DNA from: Holophagales bacterium UBA5704
GTDB taxonomy: Bacteria; Acidobacteriota; Thermoanaerobaculia; Multivoradales; UBA5704
Direction: 5' to 3'
Assembly: GCA_002420005.1 (NCBI GenBank)
Contig: DIHE01000054.1
Location: forward strand, 12,420-76,419
Length of the DNA: 64,000 bases
The translations under genes and the position numbers were made by a program. Below the pieces are notes generated by a model. It saw nothing but the letters and a program-made list of their open reading frames with translations, was not told the DNA's origin and did not search any database. How positions within the stretch are numbered: position 1 is the first letter of the stretch; every line of letters begins with the position of its first letter. Below are positions 1 to 8,145 of the stretch, piece after piece.

Positions 1-231
1 GCCTGCCGGGAGGTGGAGATCCTGGCGCTCGACCGCGCCCTGGTCACGCTCGCGGAGCTCGATCCGCGCCAGGCGTCGATCGTCGAGCTGCGCTTCTTCG
101 CCGGGCTGTCGGTGGAAGAAACGGCGGAGGCCCTGGCGATCTCGACCGCCACCGTCAAGCGCGAGTGGGCCGCCGCCCGCGCCTGGCTGCTCGTGGAGAT
201 CGAGGGAAGACTGCCGCAGCATGGAACCTGA
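1..231 (+). CDS. ECF sigma factor, 3' end (partial)
   Basis: The window opens inside this gene, and only the last 76 codons are present. They hold sigma region 4: a helix-turn-helix with LSVEETAEAL followed by TATVKREWAAARAWL, the -35-recognition element of ECF sigma factors. The stop at 229-231 lies inside the next gene, whose ATG is at 221, so the two are translationally coupled by an 11-bp overlap. An ECF factor directly before a TPR Ser/Thr kinase is a recurrent arrangement in Acidobacteriota, so the kinase probably works in the same signalling circuit. Region 2 lies outside the window, so the ECF subgroup cannot be assigned. Confidence 0.85.
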   Translation, partial: ACREVEILALDRALVTLAELDPRQASIVELRFFAGLSVEETAEALAISTATVKREWAAARAWLLVEIEGRLPQHGT

Positions 232-2965
232 GCGCTACCGGCGGCTCAAAGAAATCTTCCTCGCGACGGCCGATGCTCCCGGCCCGGAGCGCCAAGCGGC
301 CCTCGCGGCGCTGGAAGCCGCGGACACCGACCTCGCCGACCGGCTGCGCGCCATGCTGGCGGCCCACGGGGCCACCGGCGACCTGCTCGCCGAGGACCGG
401 CTGCCGCTGCGAGAAGACCTCCCCGCCCGAGCGGAAGCGGTGGCCGCGGGCTCACGCATCGGCCCCTATCGCATCCTCCACGAGCTGGGCCGCGGCGGCA
501 TGGGCACGGTCTACCTCGCCGAACGGGATGACGGCTCGTTCACCCAGCAGGTCGCCCTCAAGGTGATCAAGCGGGGGATGGACACCGACGAGATCATCCG
601 CCGCTTCGTCGCCGAGCGGCAGATCCTCGCCCAGCTCGTGCATCCCCACATCGCCCGCCTGCTCGACGGCGGCTCGACGGCGGACGGACTGCCGTATTTC
701 GTCCTGGAGCACGTCGAGGGCCGGCCTCTCGGGGACTTCTGCGAGCAGCGGCGCCTCGACGTCGAGGCACGCCTGCGCCTGTTCCTCGACGTCTGCGCCG
801 CCGTCGCCTTCGCGCACCGCAACCTGGTGGTGCACCGCGACCTCAAGCCGGCGAACATCCTGGTGGATGCCGGGGGGGTGCCGAAGCTGCTGGACTTCGG
901 CATCGCCAAGCTGCTCGCTCCGCTGCCCGGAGACGCCGCGCTGACCACCGGCGCGGCGGCGCCGATGACGCCGGACTATGCCAGCCCCGAGCAACGAGAA
1001 GGGCGGCCGGTCACCACCGCCACCGACGTCTACGGGCTGGGCCTCCTGCTGCACGAGCTGCTGACGGGCTGGTCCGGCCCGGCCGCGGCCCGGCGCCTCG
1101 GAGAGGCCGGAACGCGGCGCCCCAGCCGGATCGTGCGGATGCTCGCCGCACCCGGCTTGCCCCTCGAGCCGGCGCGGCTGGCCCGCCGGCTCGAAGGGGA
1201 CCTCGACACCATCGTCCTCAAGGCCGTCGATCCCGAGCCGGATCGCCGCTATGCCTCGGCGCGCGAGCTCGCCGAGGACGTCGAGCGCCATCTCGCCAAC
1301 CAGCCCGTGAAGGCCCGCCGGCCGACGCTCGCCTACCGCCTGAGCCGCACCATCCGCCGCCACCGGCTGGGCAGCGCCTTCCTGCTCGCGATCCTCGTCT
1401 CCGTGGCGCTCGCGCTCTACCAGGCACAGCAGGTGCGGCAGCAGCGGGATCATGCCGAGCGCCAGCGGCGGAGGGCGGAGGCGGTGTCCAGCTTTCTGGT
1501 CAACCTGTTCAAGGCCGCCGATCCGACCCGCAGCCGGGGTGCCGACGTGCCGGTGCGGGACGTGCTGGCGGAAGGCCTGCGCCAGCTTCGCGCACCGGCC
1601 GGCACCGCAGCGGGAGGTGCCCCGAGCCTGGCCGCCGAACCGGCCACCCGCGCCCACCTGCTCCACGTCGTCGGCGAGGTCTACGACGAGCTGGGCCTCG
1701 CCGAGGAGGCACGCGAGGCGGCGGCCGAGGCGCGGGCGGTGCGCGCACGCCTCGCCGGCCCCGAGGCCGAGCGCGACCTCGCCGCAACCCTCAACCTCCT
1801 GGGCGACGTGCTGCGCCAGCAGGGCCATGCCGCCGAGAGCGAGCCCCTCTACCAGCAGGCGCTCGCCATCCGCCGCCGCCTGGAGGACGGCTCGCCCGGG
1901 GTGGCGGAGACGCTCAACGGCCTCGCCTTGCTGCGCCGGGATCAGGGAGCCACCCGGGAGGCCGCGGCCTTGCTGCGCGAGGCGATCACGCTGCGCCGCG
2001 GCGGCGGCCCCGCGGCCGAGCTCGAGCTGGCCGAGAGCCTCCTCAACCTGGCCGCCCTCGAGCTCGAGCAGAAGCCGACTCCGGAGGTGGCCCGCCTGCT
2101 GGCCGAAGCGCGCGGGATCTTCCGCCGCCGCCTCGACGGCGGCGACCCCCGCACCGCCTCCAGCCTGCACAACCTCGGCGTCGCGCTGCACGGCCATGGT
2201 CAGTACGAGGCCGCGGCGGACCTCCTCCGCGAGGCCGCCGGCCTGCGACGGCGCGTCCTTGGAGCCAGGCATCCCGATCTCGCCTTGACCCTGACCGCCC
2301 TGGCCACGGTCGAAGACCGCCTCGGCCGTCTCGCGGCGGCCGAGACCGTCCAGCGCGAGGCGCTCGCCATCCTGCAGAGCAACTACAGGGGGCCTCACCT
2401 CGATGTCGCCGACGCGCTGCTCGGCCTGGCGAACGTGCTGCGCAAGAAGGCCGACGCCCCCGCCGCCCTGGAGCCGTGCGAGGCCGCCGCCGCGATGTAC
2501 CGGGCGCTGCCGGGCGACCACCGCACGGACGTCGCCAACGCCCTCAACAATCTCGCTCTGATCCGCCGCGACCTCGGCGACCTCGATCTCGCCGAAGCGC
2601 TGGTGCGCGAAGGCCTGGCCCTGCGGCGCACGGTGCGCGGCCCCGAGCATCCCGAGGTCGCGGAGTCGCTCAACACCCTGGCCTCCCTGTCGGCTCTCCG
2701 GCACCGGCCGGCCGAGGCGGAACGGCTCTACCGCGAGGCGCTCGCGCTGCGCCGCAAGCTGCTCCCCGACCGCCACCCGGCCCTGGCCGCCTCCTTGCTC
2801 GGCCTCGGCAGCGTGCTGTGCGGCCGCGGCGGCGCCGCCGAAGCGCGGCCTCTCCTCGACGAAGCCCTTGCCATCCGCCGGACGGGCACGCCTCCCAACA
2901 CCGTCGAGATCGCCCGGATCGAGAAGGTCCTCGCCGCCTGCACCGCGAGGGTGGAGCCGCGGTGA
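221..2965 (+). CDS. Transmembrane Ser/Thr protein kinase with TPR repeats
   Basis: The product is 914 aa. A Hanks-type kinase domain begins near residue 80 (IGPYRILHELGRGGMGTVY glycine loop). VALKVIKR supplies the ATP-binding Lys, HRDLKPANI near 203 is the catalytic loop, DFGIAK near 224 binds magnesium, and TPDYASPEQ is the activation-segment end. All key residues are intact. One hydrophobic segment follows at about 382-401, then a long C-terminal half of repeated helical pairs typical of tetratricopeptide repeats (for example AESEPLYQQALAIRRRL). The kinase should be cytoplasmic and membrane-anchored. The side of the membrane holding the TPR part follows from a single crossing but is not proven. 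It overlaps the ECF sigma gene upstream. The substrate is unknown. Confidence 0.93.
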   Translation: MEPERYRRLKEIFLATADAPGPERQAALAALEAADTDLADRLRAMLAAHGATGDLLAEDRLPLREDLPARAEAVAAGSRIGPYRILHELGRGGMGTVYLAERDDGSFTQQVALKVIKRGMDTDEIIRRFVAERQILAQLVHPHIARLLDGGSTADGLPYFVLEHVEGRPLGDFCEQRRLDVEARLRLFLDVCAAVAFAHRNLVVHRDLKPANILVDAGGVPKLLDFGIAKLLAPLPGDAALTTGAAAPMTPDYASPEQREGRPVTTATDVYGLGLLLHELLTGWSGPAAARRLGEAGTRRPSRIVRMLAAPGLPLEPARLARRLEGDLDTIVLKAVDPEPDRRYASARELAEDVERHLANQPVKARRPTLAYRLSRTIRRHRLGSAFLLAILVSVALALYQAQQVRQQRDHAERQRRRAEAVSSFLVNLFKAADPTRSRGADVPVRDVLAEGLRQLRAPAGTAAGGAPSLAAEPATRAHLLHVVGEVYDELGLAEEAREAAAEARAVRARLAGPEAERDLAATLNLLGDVLRQQGHAAESEPLYQQALAIRRRLEDGSPGVAETLNGLALLRRDQGATREAAALLREAITLRRGGGPAAELELAESLLNLAALELEQKPTPEVARLLAEARGIFRRRLDGGDPRTASSLHNLGVALHGHGQYEAAADLLREAAGLRRRVLGARHPDLALTLTALATVEDRLGRLAAAETVQREALAILQSNYRGPHLDVADALLGLANVLRKKADAPAALEPCEAAAAMYRALPGDHRTDVANALNNLALIRRDLGDLDLAEALVREGLALRRTVRGPEHPEVAESLNTLASLSALRHRPAEAERLYREALALRRKLLPDRHPALAASLLGLGSVLCGRGGAAEARPLLDEALAIRRTGTPPNTVEIARIEKVLAACTARVEPR

Positions 2966-2992
2966 TCCCTCCGCGCCCGTTTCTCCGCGTCT
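2963..2992 (+). repeat. Intergenic 30-bp box, copy 1 (box only)
   Basis: It starts at the TGA stop of the kinase gene (TGATCCCT) and ends CCGCGTCT, exactly 30 bp, like three further copies at 3783, 5779 and 7351. The middle is degenerate, and no hairpin terminator follows this copy. Confidence 0.55.
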
Positions 2993-3062
2993 GACGTAGC
3001 GCACCCGATGCCGGGTCTGCGCGACGAGACTCCATGACTTTCCTGATAAGGAGACGCGACCC

Positions 3063-3785
3063 ATGAAGACCATCCGTCTCACCTGCCTCCTCTCCCTGCT
3101 GGTGGCCACCTCCATCGCTCCGGCCGCCGCCGCCGCCGCCGGGTCCGGTGTGATCCCCTTGCAGCTCACCGACGCCGAGCCGTCCTATCTGGGGGTGGCC
3201 CTGGTGGATGCCTGCGATCCTTGCCGGCCCACGCGGGATGCCCGCCTGCCGGTCACCAACGACGGCAGCAACGTCGCCGGCTGGGGCGCGAGCGTTCCCC
3301 TGGGTGTCCTCGAGACCCGGGTGCTGGGGACGGAAACCCAGATTCGCGTCATGCCCCTCGGCTTCAACCTCGCGGACCCGCTCGATGGAAGCAACACCGA
3401 GAGCTTCACCTATACGGTCACCCTCGCTCCCGGCATCGCTCAGCCGCAGTCGGTCCTGACCCTCGCCAAGAATACCGGGGGCTCGCCGACCACTTTCACC
3501 GGCACGCTGTACATCGCCGCCACCCTTTACATGACCGACAAGACAACGGGCGCTCCGTCCGAGCAGAGAGTCCTTCTGGCACTGAGCCTCGACGGCAAAT
3601 GGACGGAGGAGCCGGCGGTGAGCCAGCTCGACGGCGGCCTCTCCCCCTTCCTGCTGTTCACCGAGCGCGAGGAGGTCTCCGAGCTGCCCAAGGACGACTA
3701 CACCTGCCTGCTCGATATGCACCCGGACGGCTACTTCTGCCTGCAGGCCTCACCCTCTCTTCTGGAGGCTCTTTCCGGGCGGTGA
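3063..3785 (+). CDS. Exported protein of unknown function (240 aa)
   Basis: The N-terminus is a clear signal peptide: MKTIR, a hydrophobic core, then an Ala-rich run ending near residue 26. A good ribosome site (AAGGAGA) sits about 9 nt before the ATG. The mature part has no motif I recognise. Its content (many Thr, Gly, Pro and Val; alternating polar and hydrophobic positions) suggests a beta-rich fold. It carries a CDPC pair near residues 50-53 and two further Cys near the end (CLLDM, FCLQ), so disulfides are possible. The stop codon TGA is also the first base triplet of the repeated intergenic box. It is the first of five consecutive exported proteins on this strand. Confidence 0.75.
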   Translation: MKTIRLTCLLSLLVATSIAPAAAAAAGSGVIPLQLTDAEPSYLGVALVDACDPCRPTRDARLPVTNDGSNVAGWGASVPLGVLETRVLGTETQIRVMPLGFNLADPLDGSNTESFTYTVTLAPGIAQPQSVLTLAKNTGGSPTTFTGTLYIAATLYMTDKTTGAPSEQRVLLALSLDGKWTEEPAVSQLDGGLSPFLLFTEREEVSELPKDDYTCLLDMHPDGYFCLQASPSLLEALSGR

Positions 3786-3867
3786 TCCCGGTTCGCGTCT
3801 CTTTCCGCGTCTCGATCGAACCCGCCCGGCCGCTGCCCGCGAGGGTGCCCGCCGGGCCCTTTTTTCG
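3783..3867 (+). repeat. Intergenic box plus terminator module, copy 2
   Basis: The 30-bp box (TGATCCC to CCGCGTCT, 3783-3812) is followed by CGATCGAACCCGCCCGGC and a hairpin with a T tract. The same order recurs at 5779 and 7351. The box begins on the stop codon of the upstream gene. Confidence 0.75.
3824..3865 (+). terminator. Rho-independent terminator
   Basis: Stem GCCCGGC (3824-3830) pairs with GCCGGGC (3851-3857), followed by CC and six T residues (3860-3865). It lies between two exported-protein genes on the same strand, before the ribosome site of the next gene. Confidence 0.8.
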
Positions 3868-3887
3868 AACGCTGAAAGGAGACTGCG

Positions 3888-5753
3888 ATGCAACGTCCGG
3901 GACTCATTCTGTGGGCCGCCCTCCTCGCCCTGACCTGTGCCTCCGTGCGGGCCACCGCACAGGACTCGACCGTGGACCCCGAGCCGGTGGGACCGCAGAC
4001 CCGCATCCTGCAGGAAGGCGAGGGATGGAAGCTCGTCAACACCCAGGGCTGGGCGACCGACGACGGAGGACGGTATTTCGATCAAAACCTCCTCCTGGTG
4101 GACGGATCGGTCGCCCCCGAGACGGTGCCCCTCCCCGACGACATCCGGGCCGACGCCCTCCGCGAGGCCGGCACGGCGGAGGACAGCACCCTGGTGCTCG
4201 ACCAGGCGACGGTCCAGGAGATCATCGCCTCGCAGCAGCAAGGGCGCCTCACCCCCGCGCTCCTCGCCCTGGCCGAGCCCGAAGACCTGCTCGACCCCTT
4301 CGGCAGCCCCCAGGAGCGCCTCTTCGGCCGCTGCTCCAACAAGGTGATCGTCAAGAGCAAGACGGTGAATCTCGGCAGCCCGATCACCCTGGCGAGCGGC
4401 AACTTCGGCAATGGTTTCAGCGGCAACCTGACCTTGAACGGCGACATCCAGGGGACGGCGACCGGGGAAGTCCGGCTGCAGCTCAAGCGCTTCGGCATCT
4501 TCGGGGTCTGCATTCCGTACGGCATCCTCTTCGATCACGCCCGCGCCTACGGCAACCTGCTGGCCGGCTATGGCGCCACGCTCAGCGGAACGGTGAACTA
4601 CGCCAATCCCCATCCCTGGGAGTGGGAGATCGCCAAGCCGTTCCTCTTTTCGTTCGATTTTCTGATCGGCCCGATTCCCGTGCACATCGGGTTCAACCTG
4701 CCGATCACCGCCGGCCTCGAGCTGTCGGCGAGCCTCACCGGATCGATCAGTTACAACGCCGGCCAGACCGCGCAAGGAGCGTTCGACTACACCTGCACCT
4801 TCACCTACGGCTGCATCGGCTGGGCCAACTTCAACCAGACGAGCAGCAACACGCAAAGCTTGACCGGCAGCGTCTCCGGGCACATCAAGCCGTCCGTGTA
4901 CGCGCAGGCCGCTCTGCGCGCCTATCTGTATTCGGAGTGGGTGGCCTACGCGCAGGTCGGCGTGCGTCCCTACCTGCACGGCGACCTCTGGGGTTTCTAC
5001 GGCAACAATTGCGGCGACGCGGACGGCGACGGCTCGTTCGAGACGGTCGACGCCCTCACCTTCGACCTCGACTGGCAACTGCGCATCACGGCCCAGGCAA
5101 GCATCTTCGGCTCCCGGCCGCGGCGCTGGGACAATCTGTGGTCGACCCCGAACCGTCACATCGCGTTCTGGGACCTGCTGGGGAAAGAAGGATCGAGCGC
5201 CCTCCGGCCGATGCTGGTCGCGCAGAGCCCCGTGCCGGTGAGCACCTCGCAGCGCTATGACGCCAAGATGCGCCCCTGCTGGCCCTATGGCGACTCCGTC
5301 AGCTATGACCTGAGCTGGGGCGACGGCACCTCGGCCGCCTTGAGCGGCGCACCCCAGAGCTTCACCTCGGCGTACAAGACCTGGCCGACGGTGGGACCGA
5401 AGCCGATCGCCTTGACCGCGCTCTCCGACGGTCATGGACGGCGCCTCGATGCCACCACCCGCCGGACGATCCAGGTCAACGGCGGAACCGGCACCTGGAC
5501 CGCCTGGCTCAACCGCGACGATCCTTCCGGCACCGGAGACTGGGAGACGCTCGCCGACTTCCGCGCCGCCGGAATCAACATCTGCAATGGTGCCGCACCG
5601 ATCGGCATCGACTGCGCCACGCTCACCGGGGTCGATTATCGCAATACCGGCGAGGTCTACTCCTGCACTCCGGGGACCGGCGGCATCTGCCAGAACGCCT
5701 GGCAGACCGACGGCGCCTGCCTCGACTACCAGGTGCGGTTCCAGTGCCCGTAG
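3888..5753 (+). CDS. Large exported protein of unknown function (621 aa)
   Basis: The ATG is preceded by AAAGGAG, and the protein starts with a signal peptide that ends near residue 24 (RATA, then QD). The mature protein is rich in Gly, aromatic and alternating residues, as in extracellular beta-structures. Near residue 375 it carries a short Asp-rich segment (GDADGDGSFETVDALT) that resembles a calcium-binding dockerin-type or EF-hand-like loop. A PKD-like stretch (SYDLSWGDGTSA) lies near residue 480. Cys residues are scattered and could form disulfides. No catalytic signature is visible. It lies between two box-plus-terminator repeats, so it is probably transcribed separately from its neighbours. 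Confidence 0.75.
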   Translation: MQRPGLILWAALLALTCASVRATAQDSTVDPEPVGPQTRILQEGEGWKLVNTQGWATDDGGRYFDQNLLLVDGSVAPETVPLPDDIRADALREAGTAEDSTLVLDQATVQEIIASQQQGRLTPALLALAEPEDLLDPFGSPQERLFGRCSNKVIVKSKTVNLGSPITLASGNFGNGFSGNLTLNGDIQGTATGEVRLQLKRFGIFGVCIPYGILFDHARAYGNLLAGYGATLSGTVNYANPHPWEWEIAKPFLFSFDFLIGPIPVHIGFNLPITAGLELSASLTGSISYNAGQTAQGAFDYTCTFTYGCIGWANFNQTSSNTQSLTGSVSGHIKPSVYAQAALRAYLYSEWVAYAQVGVRPYLHGDLWGFYGNNCGDADGDGSFETVDALTFDLDWQLRITAQASIFGSRPRRWDNLWSTPNRHIAFWDLLGKEGSSALRPMLVAQSPVPVSTSQRYDAKMRPCWPYGDSVSYDLSWGDGTSAALSGAPQSFTSAYKTWPTVGPKPIALTALSDGHGRRLDATTRRTIQVNGGTGTWTAWLNRDDPSGTGDWETLADFRAAGINICNGAAPIGIDCATLTGVDYRNTGEVYSCTPGTGGICQNAWQTDGACLDYQVRFQCP

Positions 5754-5778
5754 GGTGAGACGCCGATTTCTCCTGGTG

Positions 5779-5862
5779 TGATCCCTGTTGTCCTCCTTTT
5801 CCGCGTCTCGATCGAACCCGCCCGGCCGTCGCTCTTCAGGGGGTGGCCGGGCGACTTTTCTT
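5779..5862 (+). repeat. Intergenic box plus terminator module, copy 3
   Basis: The 30-bp box is at 5779-5808, followed by the same CGATCGAACCCGCCCGGCC spacer and hairpin. It is nearly identical over about 75 bp to the copy at 7351. Confidence 0.8.
5819..5862 (+). terminator. Rho-independent terminator
   Basis: CGCCCGGCC (5819-5827) pairs with GGCCGGGCG (5845-5853), followed by ACTTTTCTTCC. Confidence 0.75.
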
Positions 5863-5882
5863 CCTGGTTGAAAGGAGATTCC

Positions 5883-7328
5883 ATGGCCCGCCACCGCTCC
5901 GTCCGACAGCTCGCCGTCCTTCTGCTTCTCACCGCCGGCCGCGCCGTGCTGGCGCAAGACCTCGACGACACCGGCAAGACCCTGCCGGCCCAATGCGATG
6001 CACCCACCGCCCGGGTCGAGAGCGCCCCCGCGGTGCCGGTGGAGCTCGACCAGACGTTCGACACCACCAACCCGCTGCTGGGGTTGTACCGGCCGGAGCC
6101 GGGGAGCGTCGACGCCGCCAAGGCGCAGAGCGAGACCTGCGCCACCGAGGTACCCGCCGGGACGGAGGCCACCGTCGAGAAAACGGATGATGCAGGCCGC
6201 CTCCTCGCCGCCTGCGCCAGCCCCATGTATCTCGCCACGGCGGCGGGGGTGCGCGATCAGTACGCCCTCCCCTACGACCCGGCGAACCTGACCGCCGAGA
6301 TCCGGACGGCGGTCGGCGTTCTCGATCCGGCGCGCTGGGTGGGCTTCGACGCCGACCGTCCCAACTTCCATTTCGGCCATCATTTCCCGCTCACCTTCAC
6401 GTCCTTCTTCGGCTACCGCACCGCCACGCTGACGCTGCACCTGCGTCCGATGAAAGGTGACTATGCGGAGAACGACACCCTGTCGCTGTGGGTCACCGGG
6501 GCTTCGCGCGGCTGGGGCGCCCGGCTGGCCGACCTCGGCTACCGCATGACGCCGGGGCAGGAAACCACGGTGGAGCTGGACTTGAGAACGCTGTCGACGG
6601 GAACCTCCACGATTCTGGCCGACATCAACCTGTTCCACAACCTGAACGTCTACATCCAGGACGACACGGCGGTCGACAGCATGACGCTCTCGCTGGCCTG
6701 CGACGGCTCGGCGATTCCGACGCCGCTCGTCGGTGTGATCGCCGGCCCGGGCGGATGCAGCGATCTGCCGGAGCACGACGTGTTCCTGGACAACGAGGAC
6801 AACCGCAATGCGAACAACCGCGGCGGCTGGATCGGCGCGACGGTGTCCAACCGCAACACGCTCTTCCGGTTGTGCGCCGTGGACGGCCGGCTGTTCTCCC
6901 CGGCGGCCTGGGCGGGGGCCAATTTCGCCGTGGTGTCGCTCGCCCCGGCCTGCCCCGACGGCATGACCCGGTTCGACCGGTTCCATGACAACGAGGACAA
7001 CCGGCCGGCCTCCTGGGACACCGCGCCCGGCGGCAGCCCGACCTATACCGTGCAACCCGAGAAGAACACGAACATGGCCTTCTGCGTGGCGGCCGGAACC
7101 GCCTCCGGCGTGCCGAACAGCCAGTTCCCGACCCTCGGCATGCCGTACGGCGTCTTCGGCGGACGCACCCCCAGGGTGGCGCCGTCGTGGGCGCTCGATC
7201 GCGGCTATGTCTTCCTGGATGACGAGGACCGCAGAAACAAGAACCAGCCGGCCAGCCCGCCCGCCTCCACCTGGTCGTTCCTCGAACCGGGTGGCAATAC
7301 CACGTATTTCCTCACCCGCATCCGGTAG
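5883..7328 (+). CDS. Exported protein with repeated DNEDN motif (481 aa)
   Basis: The start chosen is the ATG at 5883 behind AAAGGAG. An in-frame GTG at 5778 lies inside the repeat and terminator module and is unlikely. The signal peptide ends near residue 24 (RAVLA, then QD). The C-terminal third contains a repeated acidic motif: FLDNEDNRNANNR, then FHDNEDNRPAS, then FLDDEDRRNKN, each about 65-75 residues apart and preceded by a Cys/Thr-rich stretch. This looks like three tandem copies of a small beta domain, perhaps metal-binding, but I do not recognise a named family. It is flanked on both sides by the box-plus-terminator repeats, and may be surface-exposed or periplasmic. Confidence 0.75.
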   Translation: MARHRSVRQLAVLLLLTAGRAVLAQDLDDTGKTLPAQCDAPTARVESAPAVPVELDQTFDTTNPLLGLYRPEPGSVDAAKAQSETCATEVPAGTEATVEKTDDAGRLLAACASPMYLATAAGVRDQYALPYDPANLTAEIRTAVGVLDPARWVGFDADRPNFHFGHHFPLTFTSFFGYRTATLTLHLRPMKGDYAENDTLSLWVTGASRGWGARLADLGYRMTPGQETTVELDLRTLSTGTSTILADINLFHNLNVYIQDDTAVDSMTLSLACDGSAIPTPLVGVIAGPGGCSDLPEHDVFLDNEDNRNANNRGGWIGATVSNRNTLFRLCAVDGRLFSPAAWAGANFAVVSLAPACPDGMTRFDRFHDNEDNRPASWDTAPGGSPTYTVQPEKNTNMAFCVAAGTASGVPNSQFPTLGMPYGVFGGRTPRVAPSWALDRGYVFLDDEDRRNKNQPASPPASTWSFLEPGGNTTYFLTRIR

Positions 7329-7350
7329 GGCCGCCCGCTTCGTCGCGGCC

Positions 7351-7433
7351 TGATCCCTGTCGTCCTCCTTTTCCGCGTCTCGATCGAACCCGCCCGGCCG
7401 TCGCTCTTCAGGGGGTGGCCGGGCGCTTTATTT
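7351..7433 (+). repeat. Intergenic box plus terminator module, copy 4
   Basis: The box (7351-7380), spacer and hairpin match the copy at 5779 almost base for base, including the GTCGCTCTTCAGGGGGT loop. Confidence 0.8.
7391..7433 (+). terminator. Rho-independent terminator
   Basis: CGCCCGGCC (7391-7399) pairs with GGCCGGGCG (7417-7425), followed by CTTTATTT. Confidence 0.75.
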
Positions 7434-7449
7434 CCAAGGAGGATCGATC

Positions 7450-8145
7450 ATGAATCGCCGCACTCGTTGCATTCTGGCTGTCCTCGCCCTCGGCGCGCCG
7501 CTCCTCGCGAGCCCGCCTGTGCAGGCGCAAAGTGTCCGCTCGGTCGTCGTAGAGGCCGATGCGTCCGGCCGCCTGCTCCCCGCCGGCTCGTCGTCGACGG
7601 ACCTGCCGTCCCCCGACGCCCGACGGTACTGGGCGGACACGCCGACCCATTCGATCCGCCGCAGCCATCTCGACGGCACCGGCGTCGAGGTGGTCGCCGG
7701 CGGCCTGAACGTTCCCTATGGGCTGAGCTTCGACGCCGCCACCGGCTCCCTGCTGTGGACGAGCAGCGGCGACGAGGTCGTGCAGCGGCTCGCCGCCGGC
7801 TCCGGCCCCGAGGTGCTGCCGAGCAGCTTCGAAGAGCCCTTCGCCATCGTTCTCGAGCAGAAAGGGCTGAAGGTCGCCTATGCCCTGCTCGACGGCGAGA
7901 TCGTGCGGGTCACCCGCGCCGACGACAGCGAGGCGGAGACGGTCGAGACGTTGACCCGCTTCGGCTCGCTGTTCGCCGGCCTGCATGGCCTCGCGCTCGA
8001 CGAGGCGGCGGGCGTCCTCTATCTGGGCGATTTGAACGGCATGATGACGCAGCGCCTGCGCCTCGCCGACGGCCGCATCGAATCCCTGGCCTACGTCGAC
8101 GAAGCGTTCCCCGGTCAGCCCGACCTCCAGGAGGAACCGCAATGA
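7450..8145 (+). CDS. Exported YWTD-like beta-propeller fragment (231 aa)
   Basis: The signal peptide ends near residue 27 (PVQA, then Q). The mature part carries an LDL-receptor-type propeller signature: YWADTPTHSIRRSHLDGTG, then PYGLSFDAATGSLLWTSSGD. It resembles YWTD repeats, in which each blade ends with a sequence like IRRANLDG. About four blades are visible, fewer than the six of a closed YWTD propeller, so it may be incomplete or may assemble. It overlaps the next gene by ATGA (8142-8145), so the two are translationally coupled and probably act together outside the cytoplasm. No catalytic function is expected for this fold. Confidence 0.75.
   Translation: MNRRTRCILAVLALGAPLLASPPVQAQSVRSVVVEADASGRLLPAGSSSTDLPSPDARRYWADTPTHSIRRSHLDGTGVEVVAGGLNVPYGLSFDAATGSLLWTSSGDEVVQRLAAGSGPEVLPSSFEEPFAIVLEQKGLKVAYALLDGEIVRVTRADDSEAETVETLTRFGSLFAGLHGLALDEAAGVLYLGDLNGMMTQRLRLADGRIESLAYVDEAFPGQPDLQEEPQ

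Noticed and set aside
452..3169. Very long open frame on the minus strand opposite the kinase gene
   Set aside because: It is antisense to a clear kinase, its sequence is low-complexity Gly/Arg/Ala, and such frames arise in GC-rich DNA. The same holds for minus 3750-7055 and 28266-31235, and plus 52320-55574 and 55261-58137.
5778..5882. Earlier GTG start for the 481-aa exported protein
   Set aside because: It would translate through the intergenic box and terminator hairpin, and the signal peptide begins at 5883 behind a good ribosome site.
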